The translations under genes were made by a program, and so were the position numbers. The notes under the pieces are model-generated. The model saw nothing but the letters and a program-made list of their open reading frames with translations, was not told the origin of the DNA and did not search any database. A stretch of DNA of 64,000 nucleotides from Chitinophagales bacterium (GTDB taxonomy: Bacteria; Bacteroidota; Bacteroidia; Chitinophagales; Chitinophagaceae): positions 1,116,001 through 1,180,000 of the forward strand of contig JACJXP010000001.1 of NCBI GenBank assembly GCA_020636575.1. Direction: 5' to 3'. Below, piece by piece: positions 52,054 to 59,964 of this stretch (its first letter is position 1; each line of letters opens with the position of its first letter).

Positions 52054-52941
52054 CTAAGCAGAAGAACTAGCCAGCAGTACCTGCCAGGCCTGGGCTACCT
52101 TGCCCTCATTCAGCAATTTAGAGGCGTAAGTATGCAATTCCTTTTCCATTTCGTCTGGATTGATGCTGTAGTATTGGATGATCTGCTTCAGATGTGCATC
52201 TTCAAATGAAGGATCTATAGCCGGAATTTCATGGGTGTTGCCCAATTGTCCAAGATTATTCCCGGTAAGAATGCTGCTATTGCGGATATTCACCGGTAAT
52301 GCATCTACACCTATACCTAATTGTGTATTAGGTTTTTCAACCTGGAAAAGATTGCTTTCATCCACCCGGCAGTACCAGTTGCCACCAAGCCGGGCAACAT
52401 GATTCAGCTTTCGCTGATCTATTTTTTTCTCCTTGTCCAGTAAGCTATCATCAATATGCATCATTAAAACCTTACAGATGACAAGATTGCCAGCGCCACC
52501 TTCTGTTCCAAGTGGTTTTACTTCCAGAACCTTACACTCCAATTTTGCCTTGCTTTCTTTAACCATAGGAGGTTTGACAATGGTGGCCGGTTCTTCAGTA
52601 AATCCTGCTTTGATGAATTCATTCACATCATCCGGATATTCACAGCTTGCCAGTGATTGTTGCTGTACAAGGTCGTAAGTAACAATATTGATCACTACTT
52701 CCGGGACATCCTGTACATTTTGTAAAGTATGCTTGGTCGTATTGTCCCTTACTCTCCGGGAAGGAGAAAAAATAACAACAGGAGGATTTGATGAAAATAG
52801 ATTGAAGAAGCTAAAAGGGCTAAGGTTTACATGTCCTTCTTTGTCTATAGTAGATGCAAAACATATTGGCCTCGGCGCAATGATATGCTGGAGGTAATAT
52901 TGTTTCTCTGCGGGTTTTAAATCTTTACAATCAAAAATCAT
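52054..52941 (-). CDS. Flavin reductase-like (FMN-binding split barrel) protein
   Basis: A 295-residue protein. The N-terminal ~190 residues are a flavin reductase-like domain: IAPRPICFASTIDKEGHVNLSPFSFFN and PPVVIFSPSRRVRDNTTKHTLQNV bind FMN. The ~100 C-terminal residues (LGIGVDALPVNIRNSSIL...) are family-specific. The ATG overlaps the stop of the upstream fumarylacetoacetase-like gene by four bases, so the two are coupled. A role in aromatic-ring or tyrosine catabolism is inferred only from that neighbour. Confidence 0.8.
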   Translation of the reverse strand: MIFDCKDLKPAEKQYYLQHIIAPRPICFASTIDKEGHVNLSPFSFFNLFSSNPPVVIFSPSRRVRDNTTKHTLQNVQDVPEVVINIVTYDLVQQQSLASCEYPDDVNEFIKAGFTEEPATIVKPPMVKESKAKLECKVLEVKPLGTEGGAGNLVICKVLMMHIDDSLLDKEKKIDQRKLNHVARLGGNWYCRVDESNLFQVEKPNTQLGIGVDALPVNIRNSSILTGNNLGQLGNTHEIPAIDPSFEDAHLKQIIQYYSINPDEMEKELHTYASKLLNEGKVAQAWQVLLASSSA

Positions 52942-53942
52942 TTTTTCAGCTTCAAAATACTCCAGTCGGTTTCTTCTGCTACAATTGTATTAGATAATTT
53001 TCCAAGGCGATCTATTTCCATTTCGACCACATCTCCTGCCTGTAACCATTGTTCAGTATAGTTTGGATCATTTAGTTTACCGGTTCCATTTAACTCCAGG
53101 AAACAACCTGTTCCTACTGTTCCGCTGCCGATCACATCACCGGCATATAGATCAACACCATAAGAAGCTCTTTCAATTATTTCAGCAAAGGTCCAGTCCA
53201 TATCACTAAGATTACCATCGCTTACCTGTTTGCCATTTACAAAACATTGCATCCTCAGATTCCAGCTTTTGCCTGTATGATTTTCTTTACATGGTACTAC
53301 AAACTCTTCCAGTTCATCCAGTGTAACCAGCCAGGGACCAATAACAGTAGAAAAGTCTTTCCCTTTTGCCGGCCCTAAGTTCAGTTTCATTTCCTCCATC
53401 TGCAAACCTCTTGCACTCATATCATTCATGATCATTAAACCGGCAATATATTCATCTGCCTCGGCGGCTTTAATATTTCTGCCATGTTTACTGATGACAA
53501 TCGATGCTTCCAGTTCAAAATCGAGTTTTTCAAAATGATCGGGCATGCATTTTATTTCACCCGGCCCAGTTATACTATGATGATTGGTAAAATAGAAAAT
53601 AGGGTATTGATCAAATTCGGGTATCATATCCACTTTCCGGTTTCTCCTTGCAGCGGCCACATGTTGCCTGAAGGCGTAACCATCACGACAACTGCTTGGA
53701 AAAGGGACGGGAGCCAACAACTCAACTTTTTCTATAGGGATCGCCCTGTTACTACTCCTGGTTCCTTCTTTTATCAACAACTCACCGGCCTGTGCTATTG
53801 GAAAACTATCTTCCCAATAGTTTAAAAACATGCTCATGGTATTAGGAAGATCCGGGTGAAGCACTTCAATATCGTATACAAGATTATCTATCAGTACGCC
53901 TAACCTGTCATGGCCATCTTGTAAAAAAGAGATCAGTTTCAT
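52938..53942 (-). CDS. Fumarylacetoacetate hydrolase family protein
   Basis: A 334-residue FAH-fold protein. EKLDFELEASIVISKHG is the metal-binding stretch, and LMIMNDMSARGLQMEEM, GPAKGKDFSTVIGPWLVT and GDVIGSGTVGTGCFLE are typical of the family. FAH cleaves fumarylacetoacetate in tyrosine degradation; other members are decarboxylases or isomerases of related diketo acids. No homogentisate dioxygenase gene lies in the window, so the reaction is not proven. It forms a four-base overlap operon with the flavin-reductase-like gene. Confidence 0.84.
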   Translation of the reverse strand: MKLISFLQDGHDRLGVLIDNLVYDIEVLHPDLPNTMSMFLNYWEDSFPIAQAGELLIKEGTRSSNRAIPIEKVELLAPVPFPSSCRDGYAFRQHVAAARRNRKVDMIPEFDQYPIFYFTNHHSITGPGEIKCMPDHFEKLDFELEASIVISKHGRNIKAAEADEYIAGLMIMNDMSARGLQMEEMKLNLGPAKGKDFSTVIGPWLVTLDELEEFVVPCKENHTGKSWNLRMQCFVNGKQVSDGNLSDMDWTFAEIIERASYGVDLYAGDVIGSGTVGTGCFLELNGTGKLNDPNYTEQWLQAGDVVEMEIDRLGKLSNTIVAEETDWSILKLKK

Positions 53943-53991
53943 ATACTGCTTATAATTGTGAGCCGCTAAGTTAACAGATTCAGTTTTAGTC

Positions 53992-54022
53992 CATAACTAC
54001 TTTCATTTACAAAGAGTTGCAA
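53992..54022 (-). promoter_or_regulatory. Candidate promoter of the FAH-family gene
   Basis: On the minus strand TTG (complement of 54020-54022), 20-base spacer, TAGTTATG (complement of 53992-53999), one base off TAnnTTTG. The leader to the ATG at 53942 is about 45 bases. Confidence 0.45.
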
Positions 54023-54067
54023 TTGGTTAAAATTGATAAAAATCAGTCTTAAATCTTAGGATGGTTA

Positions 54068-54099
54068 TTGTGTTGCAACAGGAGCCTTTATTATCTTTG
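54068..54099 (+). promoter_or_regulatory. Promoter of fatty-acid hydroxylase gene, possibly leaderless
   Basis: TTG (54068-54070), 21-base spacer, TATCTTTG (54092-54099). The box ends four bases before the ATG at 54104. Confidence 0.7.
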
Positions 54100-54103
54100 C
54101 GCC

Positions 54104-54775
54104 ATGCATTTTGAAAAGATCCATAATAAGGGGCAGGCCCGTTTATTCAAGAATGATTTCCTGGAAGCGCTTACCAAGGCTAACCCATTGGTAATCTGGG
54201 GTATGTATATACCTATTTTAACCTACATCATATACCTTGCTGCTACAAAATATAATTATAGCACGGGGACTATTTTGCTAATATTCTTTTCCGGAATGTT
54301 ATTCTGGACTCTTTTTGAATACATAGCTCACCGGTTTATTTTTCATTGGGTGCCCAAAACACCTACAGCTACTAAAATTGTTTATACGCTGCATGGCAAT
54401 CACCATCATTATCCAAGGGATAAACAAAGGTTATTTATGCCGCCGGTGCCCAGCCTGATCATATCATCTTCCTTGTTTGGGTTGATGTACCTGATCATGG
54501 GGAGTTATGCCTTTATGTTCTTTCCCGGATTTTTGTTGGGATACCTGATGTATGGCACTATGCACTACGCCATTCATGCATGGAACCCACCTTTTAAATG
54601 GATGAAACCGCTTTGGAGAAATCATCATCTCCATCATTATAAAAATGAACATCACGGATTTGGTGTTAGTTCCACTTTATGGGATATTATATTCGGCACC
54701 ATGTTCGATCTGAAGAAGGAGAAAGAAGATAAAGAGAAAGTGAAAGAACTGATGTTTGAAAAAAAGAATTCCTGA
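54104..54775 (+). CDS. Fatty acid hydroxylase (sterol desaturase superfamily, FA2H-like)
   Basis: A 223-residue membrane di-iron hydroxylase. His clusters are EYIAHRFIFH, LHGNHHHYPRD, MHYAIH and WRNHHLHHYKNEHHGFG. The last ends in VSSTLWDIIFGTMF, which is typical of FA2H/Scs7-type 2-hydroxylases. These make 2-hydroxy fatty acids for sphingolipids, which this bacterial group is known to produce; the exact substrate is inferred. The ATG at 54104 follows a promoter box by four bases; an in-frame TTG at 54068 lies in the -33 element and is not a start. Confidence 0.85.
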   Translation: MHFEKIHNKGQARLFKNDFLEALTKANPLVIWGMYIPILTYIIYLAATKYNYSTGTILLIFFSGMLFWTLFEYIAHRFIFHWVPKTPTATKIVYTLHGNHHHYPRDKQRLFMPPVPSLIISSSLFGLMYLIMGSYAFMFFPGFLLGYLMYGTMHYAIHAWNPPFKWMKPLWRNHHLHHYKNEHHGFGVSSTLWDIIFGTMFDLKKEKEDKEKVKELMFEKKNS

Positions 54776-54817
54776 TCATTACAAGCTTTTCCTGCTACAA
54801 TATGTAAATCTTCACTT

Positions 54818-55849
54818 ATGCGGAGAACTTACTTCATTGCTTTTGTATTCGTTATTGGTTTTCTTTTTTCATGTACTAATGACAAAAAAGAAAATAAGCC
54901 AACATCTTTTCTTACAGCTAAAGAAGCTGTAAGACTTAACCAGGTGATCTATAAAGAACATCCTGCTGAAGCTTTTTTGAAATATTCACCGGAATACGAA
55001 GTTGTTTTTTCACCACAGGCTGTTGAAGGGAATTATGCTGTTATAGTAAAAAATAAATCAGCAGAGCAATATGCTTTAGTGGTAAGGGGTTCGTTGATCG
55101 AGTTCAGTAATGAAGGTTTTCAGAATTTTGTAATGCAGGACTTCAACATTTTTACCATCAAACCCTGGAAGTATACAGATTCAATACAGGAGGCATATAT
55201 CAGTAACGGTGCATGGATCGGGTTTCAAAATCTGCTACAGTTAAAAGATAATAGTACAGGTCTTGGGCTTAAAGAATTCATTGAACAAAAAATCCCTGTT
55301 GCTGCCAGTTTGGTTATAACCGGTCATAGTCTTGGAGGAAACCTGGCTTACCCATTAGCGGGATATTTAAAGGACGAATTAAACAGTAACCTTAAAAAAA
55401 ATCTGCAACTGATCACTTTTGGTGCACCGGCTGCAGGTAATGCCGCTTTTGTAAAAGACCTGGAAGAAAAATTTCCTGATGCAGAAAGGTATGTTACCGA
55501 AAAAGACATTGCACCGGTATTCCCGGATATTGATAAAATGGAAGAAGTGGCTAGGCTTACTGGTTTAGATCGGGTATTGCAAATAAGTCAATTGAATTTA
55601 GGAGGCCTTGAAAAAGAAATAGATGCAGGTAAGATTTTAAAGATAGCAGGGGAGATATTGAAAAAGACCAATGTGATCAACGAAACGAATCAATACGTTC
55701 AAAGTAAGAAACATCTAAGGATGCTTAAGGATACAAGAGGAATAAGCCCCGACAGTTCATTATCTGTGGAAGCTATTTTTAATAATGCTTATCAATTTCA
55801 TAAGATCGACATGTATGCTGAATTGTTAGGTGCCGGCAAATTGGATTGA
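54818..55849 (+). CDS. Class 3 lipase-like lipoprotein
   Basis: A 343-residue lipoprotein (lipobox FLFSCTN). The lipase class 3 core shows the nucleophile Ser171 in ITGHSLGGNLAY and ITFGAPAAGNAAF after it. Asp and His of the triad likely lie in EKDIAPVFPD and in HLRMLKDTRG or HKIDMYAE, which is not certain. The lipid anchor places it in the envelope. It follows the fatty-acid hydroxylase by 42 bases and ends three bases from the convergent hypothetical gene. Confidence 0.8.
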   Translation: MRRTYFIAFVFVIGFLFSCTNDKKENKPTSFLTAKEAVRLNQVIYKEHPAEAFLKYSPEYEVVFSPQAVEGNYAVIVKNKSAEQYALVVRGSLIEFSNEGFQNFVMQDFNIFTIKPWKYTDSIQEAYISNGAWIGFQNLLQLKDNSTGLGLKEFIEQKIPVAASLVITGHSLGGNLAYPLAGYLKDELNSNLKKNLQLITFGAPAAGNAAFVKDLEEKFPDAERYVTEKDIAPVFPDIDKMEEVARLTGLDRVLQISQLNLGGLEKEIDAGKILKIAGEILKKTNVINETNQYVQSKKHLRMLKDTRGISPDSSLSVEAIFNNAYQFHKIDMYAELLGAGKLD

Positions 55850-55852
55850 TAC

Positions 55853-56176
55853 TTACCATTTTTCTTCATTTGAAGGATTCCCTTTACCCGAATATTTCTT
55901 CCTGTTCTCGATTTTTTGCAGTTGACGTTCAATGATCAAATCACTGATTAATTCTGCTGCATTTTCTCCTTCCTTTTTATCCAGTAATGCTCTCATCCTG
56001 TTTTCGTCAACATCGATGCGATAGAGGTAATAGACCAGTTTTTGAAAATCGTTATTGATCAGATCGTTGATCTTATTTATCAATAACAGCCGGGTTTCTT
56101 CCCAGGTGATCTTTTCAGGAAGCTCGGGCAGTAATTCTGCTTTAAGTAACCGGACCAGGTCAGTATTGCCAGACAT
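55853..56176 (-). CDS. Hypothetical soluble protein next to TIGR02757 gene
   Basis: A 107-residue, mostly helical protein (TWEETRLLLINKINDLINNDFQKLVYYLYRIDVDE) with a basic C-terminus (RKKYSGKGNPSNEEKW). No signal or membrane segment. It starts two bases after the TIGR02757 stop. No named family is recognised, and the tight spacing suggests the two are expressed together. Confidence 0.65.
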   Translation of the reverse strand: MSGNTDLVRLLKAELLPELPEKITWEETRLLLINKINDLINNDFQKLVYYLYRIDVDENRMRALLDKKEGENAAELISDLIIERQLQKIENRKKYSGKGNPSNEEKW

Positions 56177-56178
56177 TT

Positions 56179-56943
56179 CTACATTTTTTCAATAACACCA
56201 AGGCTAAACAGTGCAAAATCATATTTAACAGGGTCACTTTTATCTAAAGTTCGCAAATAATCGGTAAGCTCTATGGCAGCCAGCCAATCAGTTTGTTTGC
56301 GGTTCAGAATGCCGAGATTGCGGGCTACCCTTGCTACATGCACATCAATCGGGCAGATCAATCGGGAAGGAGAAATATTTTTCCATATGCCAAAATCTAC
56401 ACCCTTTTTATCTTTTCTAACCATCCATCGTAAAAACATATTCAGCCTTTTGCAAGTTGAGCCTTTTTCCGGTGTGGCAACATGCTTTCGGGTACGTTCC
56501 GGAACATCCTCTAAGGAAAAGAAATAGCGATAGAAACCGGCCAGCATTTCTTCAATGGTATTTCCGTTTTGAACAAAAGCGGTTTCGAGACTTTTATGTT
56601 TTTGATAATGTTGATTCTGGAAAGAAATAAAATAAAGAAGGTCTGTGTCGTTGAATGTTCTATGCCTGAATCCTATCAGCTTTTTCAGGTCAGCAGCTTT
56701 ATGATTTATACAAAAATCATAAGGAGCATTGTCCATTCTTGCCAGTAACTCTTTTGACTTTTGAATGATGGTGGTTCTGTTTCCCCAGGCAAATATTGCA
56801 GCAAAAAATCCTGCTATTTCTATGTCTTGTTTTTGGGTAAACAGGTGAGGTATAGAAACAGGGTCATTTTTAATGAAAGAAGGCTGATTGTAGAGATCAG
56901 CCTTCTCGTTTAGGAGTTTAATTATATCAATATCACTATTCAT
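56179..56943 (-). CDS. TIGR02757 (DUF2400) family protein
   Basis: A 254-residue protein matching the DUF2400 family. AGFFAAIFAWGNRTTIIQKSKELLARM, RMDNAPYDF, FRHRTFNDTDLLYF and ICPIDVHVARVARNLGIL are the hallmarks. The final motif recalls the metal/helix region of HhH-GPD DNA glycosylases, but the function has not been established. The hypothetical gene follows after two bases. Confidence 0.82.
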   Translation of the reverse strand: MNSDIDIIKLLNEKADLYNQPSFIKNDPVSIPHLFTQKQDIEIAGFFAAIFAWGNRTTIIQKSKELLARMDNAPYDFCINHKAADLKKLIGFRHRTFNDTDLLYFISFQNQHYQKHKSLETAFVQNGNTIEEMLAGFYRYFFSLEDVPERTRKHVATPEKGSTCKRLNMFLRWMVRKDKKGVDFGIWKNISPSRLICPIDVHVARVARNLGILNRKQTDWLAAIELTDYLRTLDKSDPVKYDFALFSLGVIEKM

Positions 56944-57029
56944 TTATACCCGATTATGCAGCCCGCTACATTAATTTATGGCAAAATAGTGATAAACCGG
57001 TTAACCTTTCAACAAGGTCACCGCTTCAG

Positions 57030-57686
57030 CTATTTGTGCATAACAGCTCCACTACCGGTAATATTAGCAGTAATAGTAGGATTGCCCAGGTAATAAACAC
57101 TTCCGCTTCCATTTATAACTACTTTAAGCTGGTTATTGGCTGTAACTTCAGTGTCTCCGCTTCCGCTGGTTACTGTTTCCACATTATCGGCCACTATGCC
57201 TAAAGCATAAATGTTACCACTGCCGGCAATATTTGAATAGAAGTTTTGAGCACTGCCCCCTTCTATATGAATATTTCCCGAACCTGAAGTATTTAATTTA
57301 AAACTGTTATTACCAGAAAAATTCCCGAAAGCTTTAAAGTTTCCTGAGCCGGCAATATTGACGTCATTCAAAACGGGCATAGTGATATACACCTGAGTGT
57401 TATCATTTTTAACATTTACCCCGGATCTGTATCCTAAACGTAGCGTATTGTTTACCAATTCAGTTTCATAGTACGGTAAAAGGTTGCTATATCCCTTTAC
57501 TTCTACCTTAAAAGTGCTTCCTTGTGTTACAAAAACTTCAGTACTGCCACCGGATAAAATTGCAGTGAAGCCACTCACATTCCTGGTTTCGGTAGTTACA
57601 GCTCCATTCCCGTTGATTCTTTCCTTTGAGCAGGAGCTAAGTGCCAAAACGGCTGTGAATAATGCGATTGCTGATCTTCTTTTCAT
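57030..57686 (-). CDS. Head-GIN domain (DUF2807) lipoprotein
   Basis: A 218-residue lipoprotein (lipobox ALSSCS). The body is a DUF2807 beta-helix: VSGFTAILSGGSTEVFVTQG, then repeated INGSG/AGSGN/SGSGD turns (NIAGSGNFKAFG, NTSGSGNIHIEGG, TSGSGDTEVT). These auto-adhesin-like domains are common in Bacteroidota and are often next to LytTR or other regulators. Here a LytTR regulator gene lies upstream on the same strand with two direct repeats in the gap (57765-57815). Confidence 0.85.
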   Translation of the reverse strand: MKRRSAIALFTAVLALSSCSKERINGNGAVTTETRNVSGFTAILSGGSTEVFVTQGSTFKVEVKGYSNLLPYYETELVNNTLRLGYRSGVNVKNDNTQVYITMPVLNDVNIAGSGNFKAFGNFSGNNSFKLNTSGSGNIHIEGGSAQNFYSNIAGSGNIYALGIVADNVETVTSGSGDTEVTANNQLKVVINGSGSVYYLGNPTITANITGSGAVMHK

Positions 57687-57764
57687 GACTTGTTGATTTA
57701 GATTTTGGAATTATTTTCATAGGTATAACGCAAAACAAAGGCCGCCGGGAACAGCTTTTTGCCC

Positions 57765-57815
57765 GAAGTATGTGAAAGAAAACGTAAGAAATGGTATTTA
57801 ATAGCTGAAGTATGT
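57765..57815. promoter_or_regulatory. Direct repeats GAAGTATGT 42 bases apart, possible LytTR target
   Basis: Two identical 9-base repeats (57765-57773 and 57807-57815) occur in the gap between the LytTR gene and the head-GIN lipoprotein. The period is 42 bases, twice the 21-base spacing of known LytTR repeats. The sequence does not match a published LytTR consensus closely. Confidence 0.3.
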
Positions 57816-57843
57816 AAATCCGGCTTTGAAATTACCGTTTTGC

Positions 57844-58773
57844 CTACCTGTTCAACCAGTCTTTGAATGCCGGTGCTCTCTTTTGGCTTACTATGACCTC
57901 TTCAGAATGACCGGGGATCAGGTGTAATGCCAGTTTGCCATTTTCTTCATTTGTAAAAAAATCGCATGCCTTCAAATTGATGATAAACTGCCTGTTAGCT
58001 CTAAAGAATACATCCTCTTCCAGCAGTTTTGCCAGTTCATCAAGAGAATGATTCAAAAGGTAGGTTTCTGACTGAAATGTTTTAAGCGTTGTGTAGTTCC
58101 CGTTTTTAAAGAAATAAGCAATCTTTTCAACCGGTAAAGGGATGTTCTTATTTCCGGATACGGCGATCAAAATTTTAATCTTTTCCGATTGTTCAGGATC
58201 CGGATCAATTTCTTCTTCTTCATTATTTTCTTCTGGTAATTCATTCTTAGTGGTGGGAAGCATTTCATTACCGGTTGTTATATTCTGAAGTGTAAACAAT
58301 TTTTCCTGCAAAGAGGTCAGTTCTTTTTTCTGATTCTTACTTACCCGGTAGAAAAAAAGGCCAACATAAAGAATGTTCCAGAATATTATAAATATGACAG
58401 ATATAGGGAATTCAGCATGGAAAAAAGTCACATCTTCTTTACGATAGCCCATGACCACAATAAGATAAGTGTACATATATGCCAGTACAAGCATCGACAT
58501 GATCAATACTCCTGCTATCAATTGATAAACTATCCTTGTAGCCATGTATTGATGCCAGGGATAATAAATGTCAAGGTATGCAGTGACCAGGTTGATCAGG
58601 CTGGTTATAATAAAAGTCAGAATAAAGCCGGCTAAAACATCTGGTATAAAGTTTTCACCACTGAATAAGTCAGAAAAGGAATCGCCTCCAAAACCATATA
58701 AAAAAAGTGCAATAAAAAGCGACACAAAGAATCTTGCCCAAAAATCACGGTATGGTTTCAAAGGCACACTCAT
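57844..58773 (-). CDS. Membrane-anchored LytTR transcriptional regulator
   Basis: A 309-residue protein. Four N-terminal transmembrane helices (about residues 14-30, 46-69, 80-108, 121-142) are followed by a coiled linker with an acidic stretch (EENNEEEEIDPDPEQ), then a LytTR DNA-binding domain (about 200-309): VEKIAYFFKNGNYTTLKTFQSETYLL and FFRANRQFIINLKACDFF. No receiver domain is present, so it may read membrane or ligand state directly. It is 11 bases after the cystathionine gene and upstream of the head-GIN lipoprotein. Confidence 0.83.
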   Translation of the reverse strand: MSVPLKPYRDFWARFFVSLFIALFLYGFGGDSFSDLFSGENFIPDVLAGFILTFIITSLINLVTAYLDIYYPWHQYMATRIVYQLIAGVLIMSMLVLAYMYTYLIVVMGYRKEDVTFFHAEFPISVIFIIFWNILYVGLFFYRVSKNQKKELTSLQEKLFTLQNITTGNEMLPTTKNELPEENNEEEEIDPDPEQSEKIKILIAVSGNKNIPLPVEKIAYFFKNGNYTTLKTFQSETYLLNHSLDELAKLLEEDVFFRANRQFIINLKACDFFTNEENGKLALHLIPGHSEEVIVSQKRAPAFKDWLNR

Positions 58774-58784
58774 TATTATGCTGT

Positions 58785-59924
58785 TCAGCCAATGGCCTTG
58801 TCAAGATCATTAATAAGATCATCAGCATCTTCAATCCCAACGCTAAGCCGTATCAATGAATCAGACAACCCATTTTTGATCCTTTCTTCACGGGGAATAG
58901 AAGCATGGGTCATACTTGCCGGGTGATTGATCAATGATTCAACGCCGCCCAGGCTTTCTGCCAGTGAAAACAAATGAGTAGATGATAAAACTCTTTTTGC
59001 TTCCTCTATGCTGTCATTTTTTAACTCAAAAGAGATCATACCGCCAAAATCCCTCATTTGCTTTTTGGCAACTGCATATCCGGGATGGTCTTCAAAACCC
59101 GGCCAGTAAACTTTGGCAACTTTGGAATTGCTCCGCAACCAGCCTGCGATCTTTGATCCATTTTCGCAATGTGCCTTCATCCTTACACCCAGTGTTTTTA
59201 TACCTCTGAGTACAAGAAAACAATCCATAGGACCGGGAACAGCGCCACAACTTTTTTGTATAAAATAAAGTTTCTCCCGAAGCTCATCATCATTCATGAT
59301 TAAAGCACCCTGTATCACATCGCTATGTCCACCGAGGTATTTTGTTACGGAGTGCATCACAATATCAGCCCCGAGGTCAAGTGGATTTTGCAGGTAAGGG
59401 GATGCAAATGTATTATCTACTGCGAGTAAGATATTTTTTGCTTTTGTAATTGATGCTACTGCCGCAATATCAGTAATATTCATTAGCGGATTGGTAGGTG
59501 TCTCCAGCCAAACCAGTTTTGTTTTATCAGTAATTGCAGATGCTACATTATCGGTGTTGGTAGTATCAACATATTTGAACTGAATACCGAATTTTTCAAA
59601 AACCTTTGTAAACAAACGATAGGTACCTCCATACATATCGTTTGCGCAGATCACTTCATCACCGGGCTGTAATAATTTAATAACAGCATCAGTTGCTGCT
59701 ACGCCACTGCTAAAGGCAAGACCATGTTTTCCATTTTCGATGATGGCCAGTGCTTTTTCCAATGCAGTCCGGGTTGGGTTCTGGCTGCGGGCATATTCAT
59801 AACCTTTGTTTTTCCCGGGGGCTTCCTGTGTAAAAGTGGAAGTTTGAAAAATGGGCGTCATAATAGCTCCTGTAGAAGGATCAGGTTCTGCACCGGCATG
59901 TATCAGTTTTGTGGCAAGTTTCAT
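58785..59924 (-). CDS. Trans-sulfuration PLP enzyme (cystathionine gamma-synthase/lyase type)
   Basis: A 379-residue Cys/Met metabolism PLP enzyme. YEYARSQNPTRTALE, FSSGVAATDAV and the PLP Lys195 in HSVTKYLGGHSDV are diagnostic. Synthase (cysteine plus acyl-homoserine) and lyase (cystathionine to cysteine) cannot be separated by eye. HPASMTHASIP near the C-terminus fits both. It precedes the LytTR gene by 11 bases. A CATCTTTG box at about -25 is one base off the -7 consensus. Confidence 0.88.
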   Translation of the reverse strand: MKLATKLIHAGAEPDPSTGAIMTPIFQTSTFTQEAPGKNKGYEYARSQNPTRTALEKALAIIENGKHGLAFSSGVAATDAVIKLLQPGDEVICANDMYGGTYRLFTKVFEKFGIQFKYVDTTNTDNVASAITDKTKLVWLETPTNPLMNITDIAAVASITKAKNILLAVDNTFASPYLQNPLDLGADIVMHSVTKYLGGHSDVIQGALIMNDDELREKLYFIQKSCGAVPGPMDCFLVLRGIKTLGVRMKAHCENGSKIAGWLRSNSKVAKVYWPGFEDHPGYAVAKKQMRDFGGMISFELKNDSIEEAKRVLSSTHLFSLAESLGGVESLINHPASMTHASIPREERIKNGLSDSLIRLSVGIEDADDLINDLDKAIG

Positions 59925-59964
59925 AAATTTTACTCTTAAGGGTTACAAAGATGCCGAAATAAGC

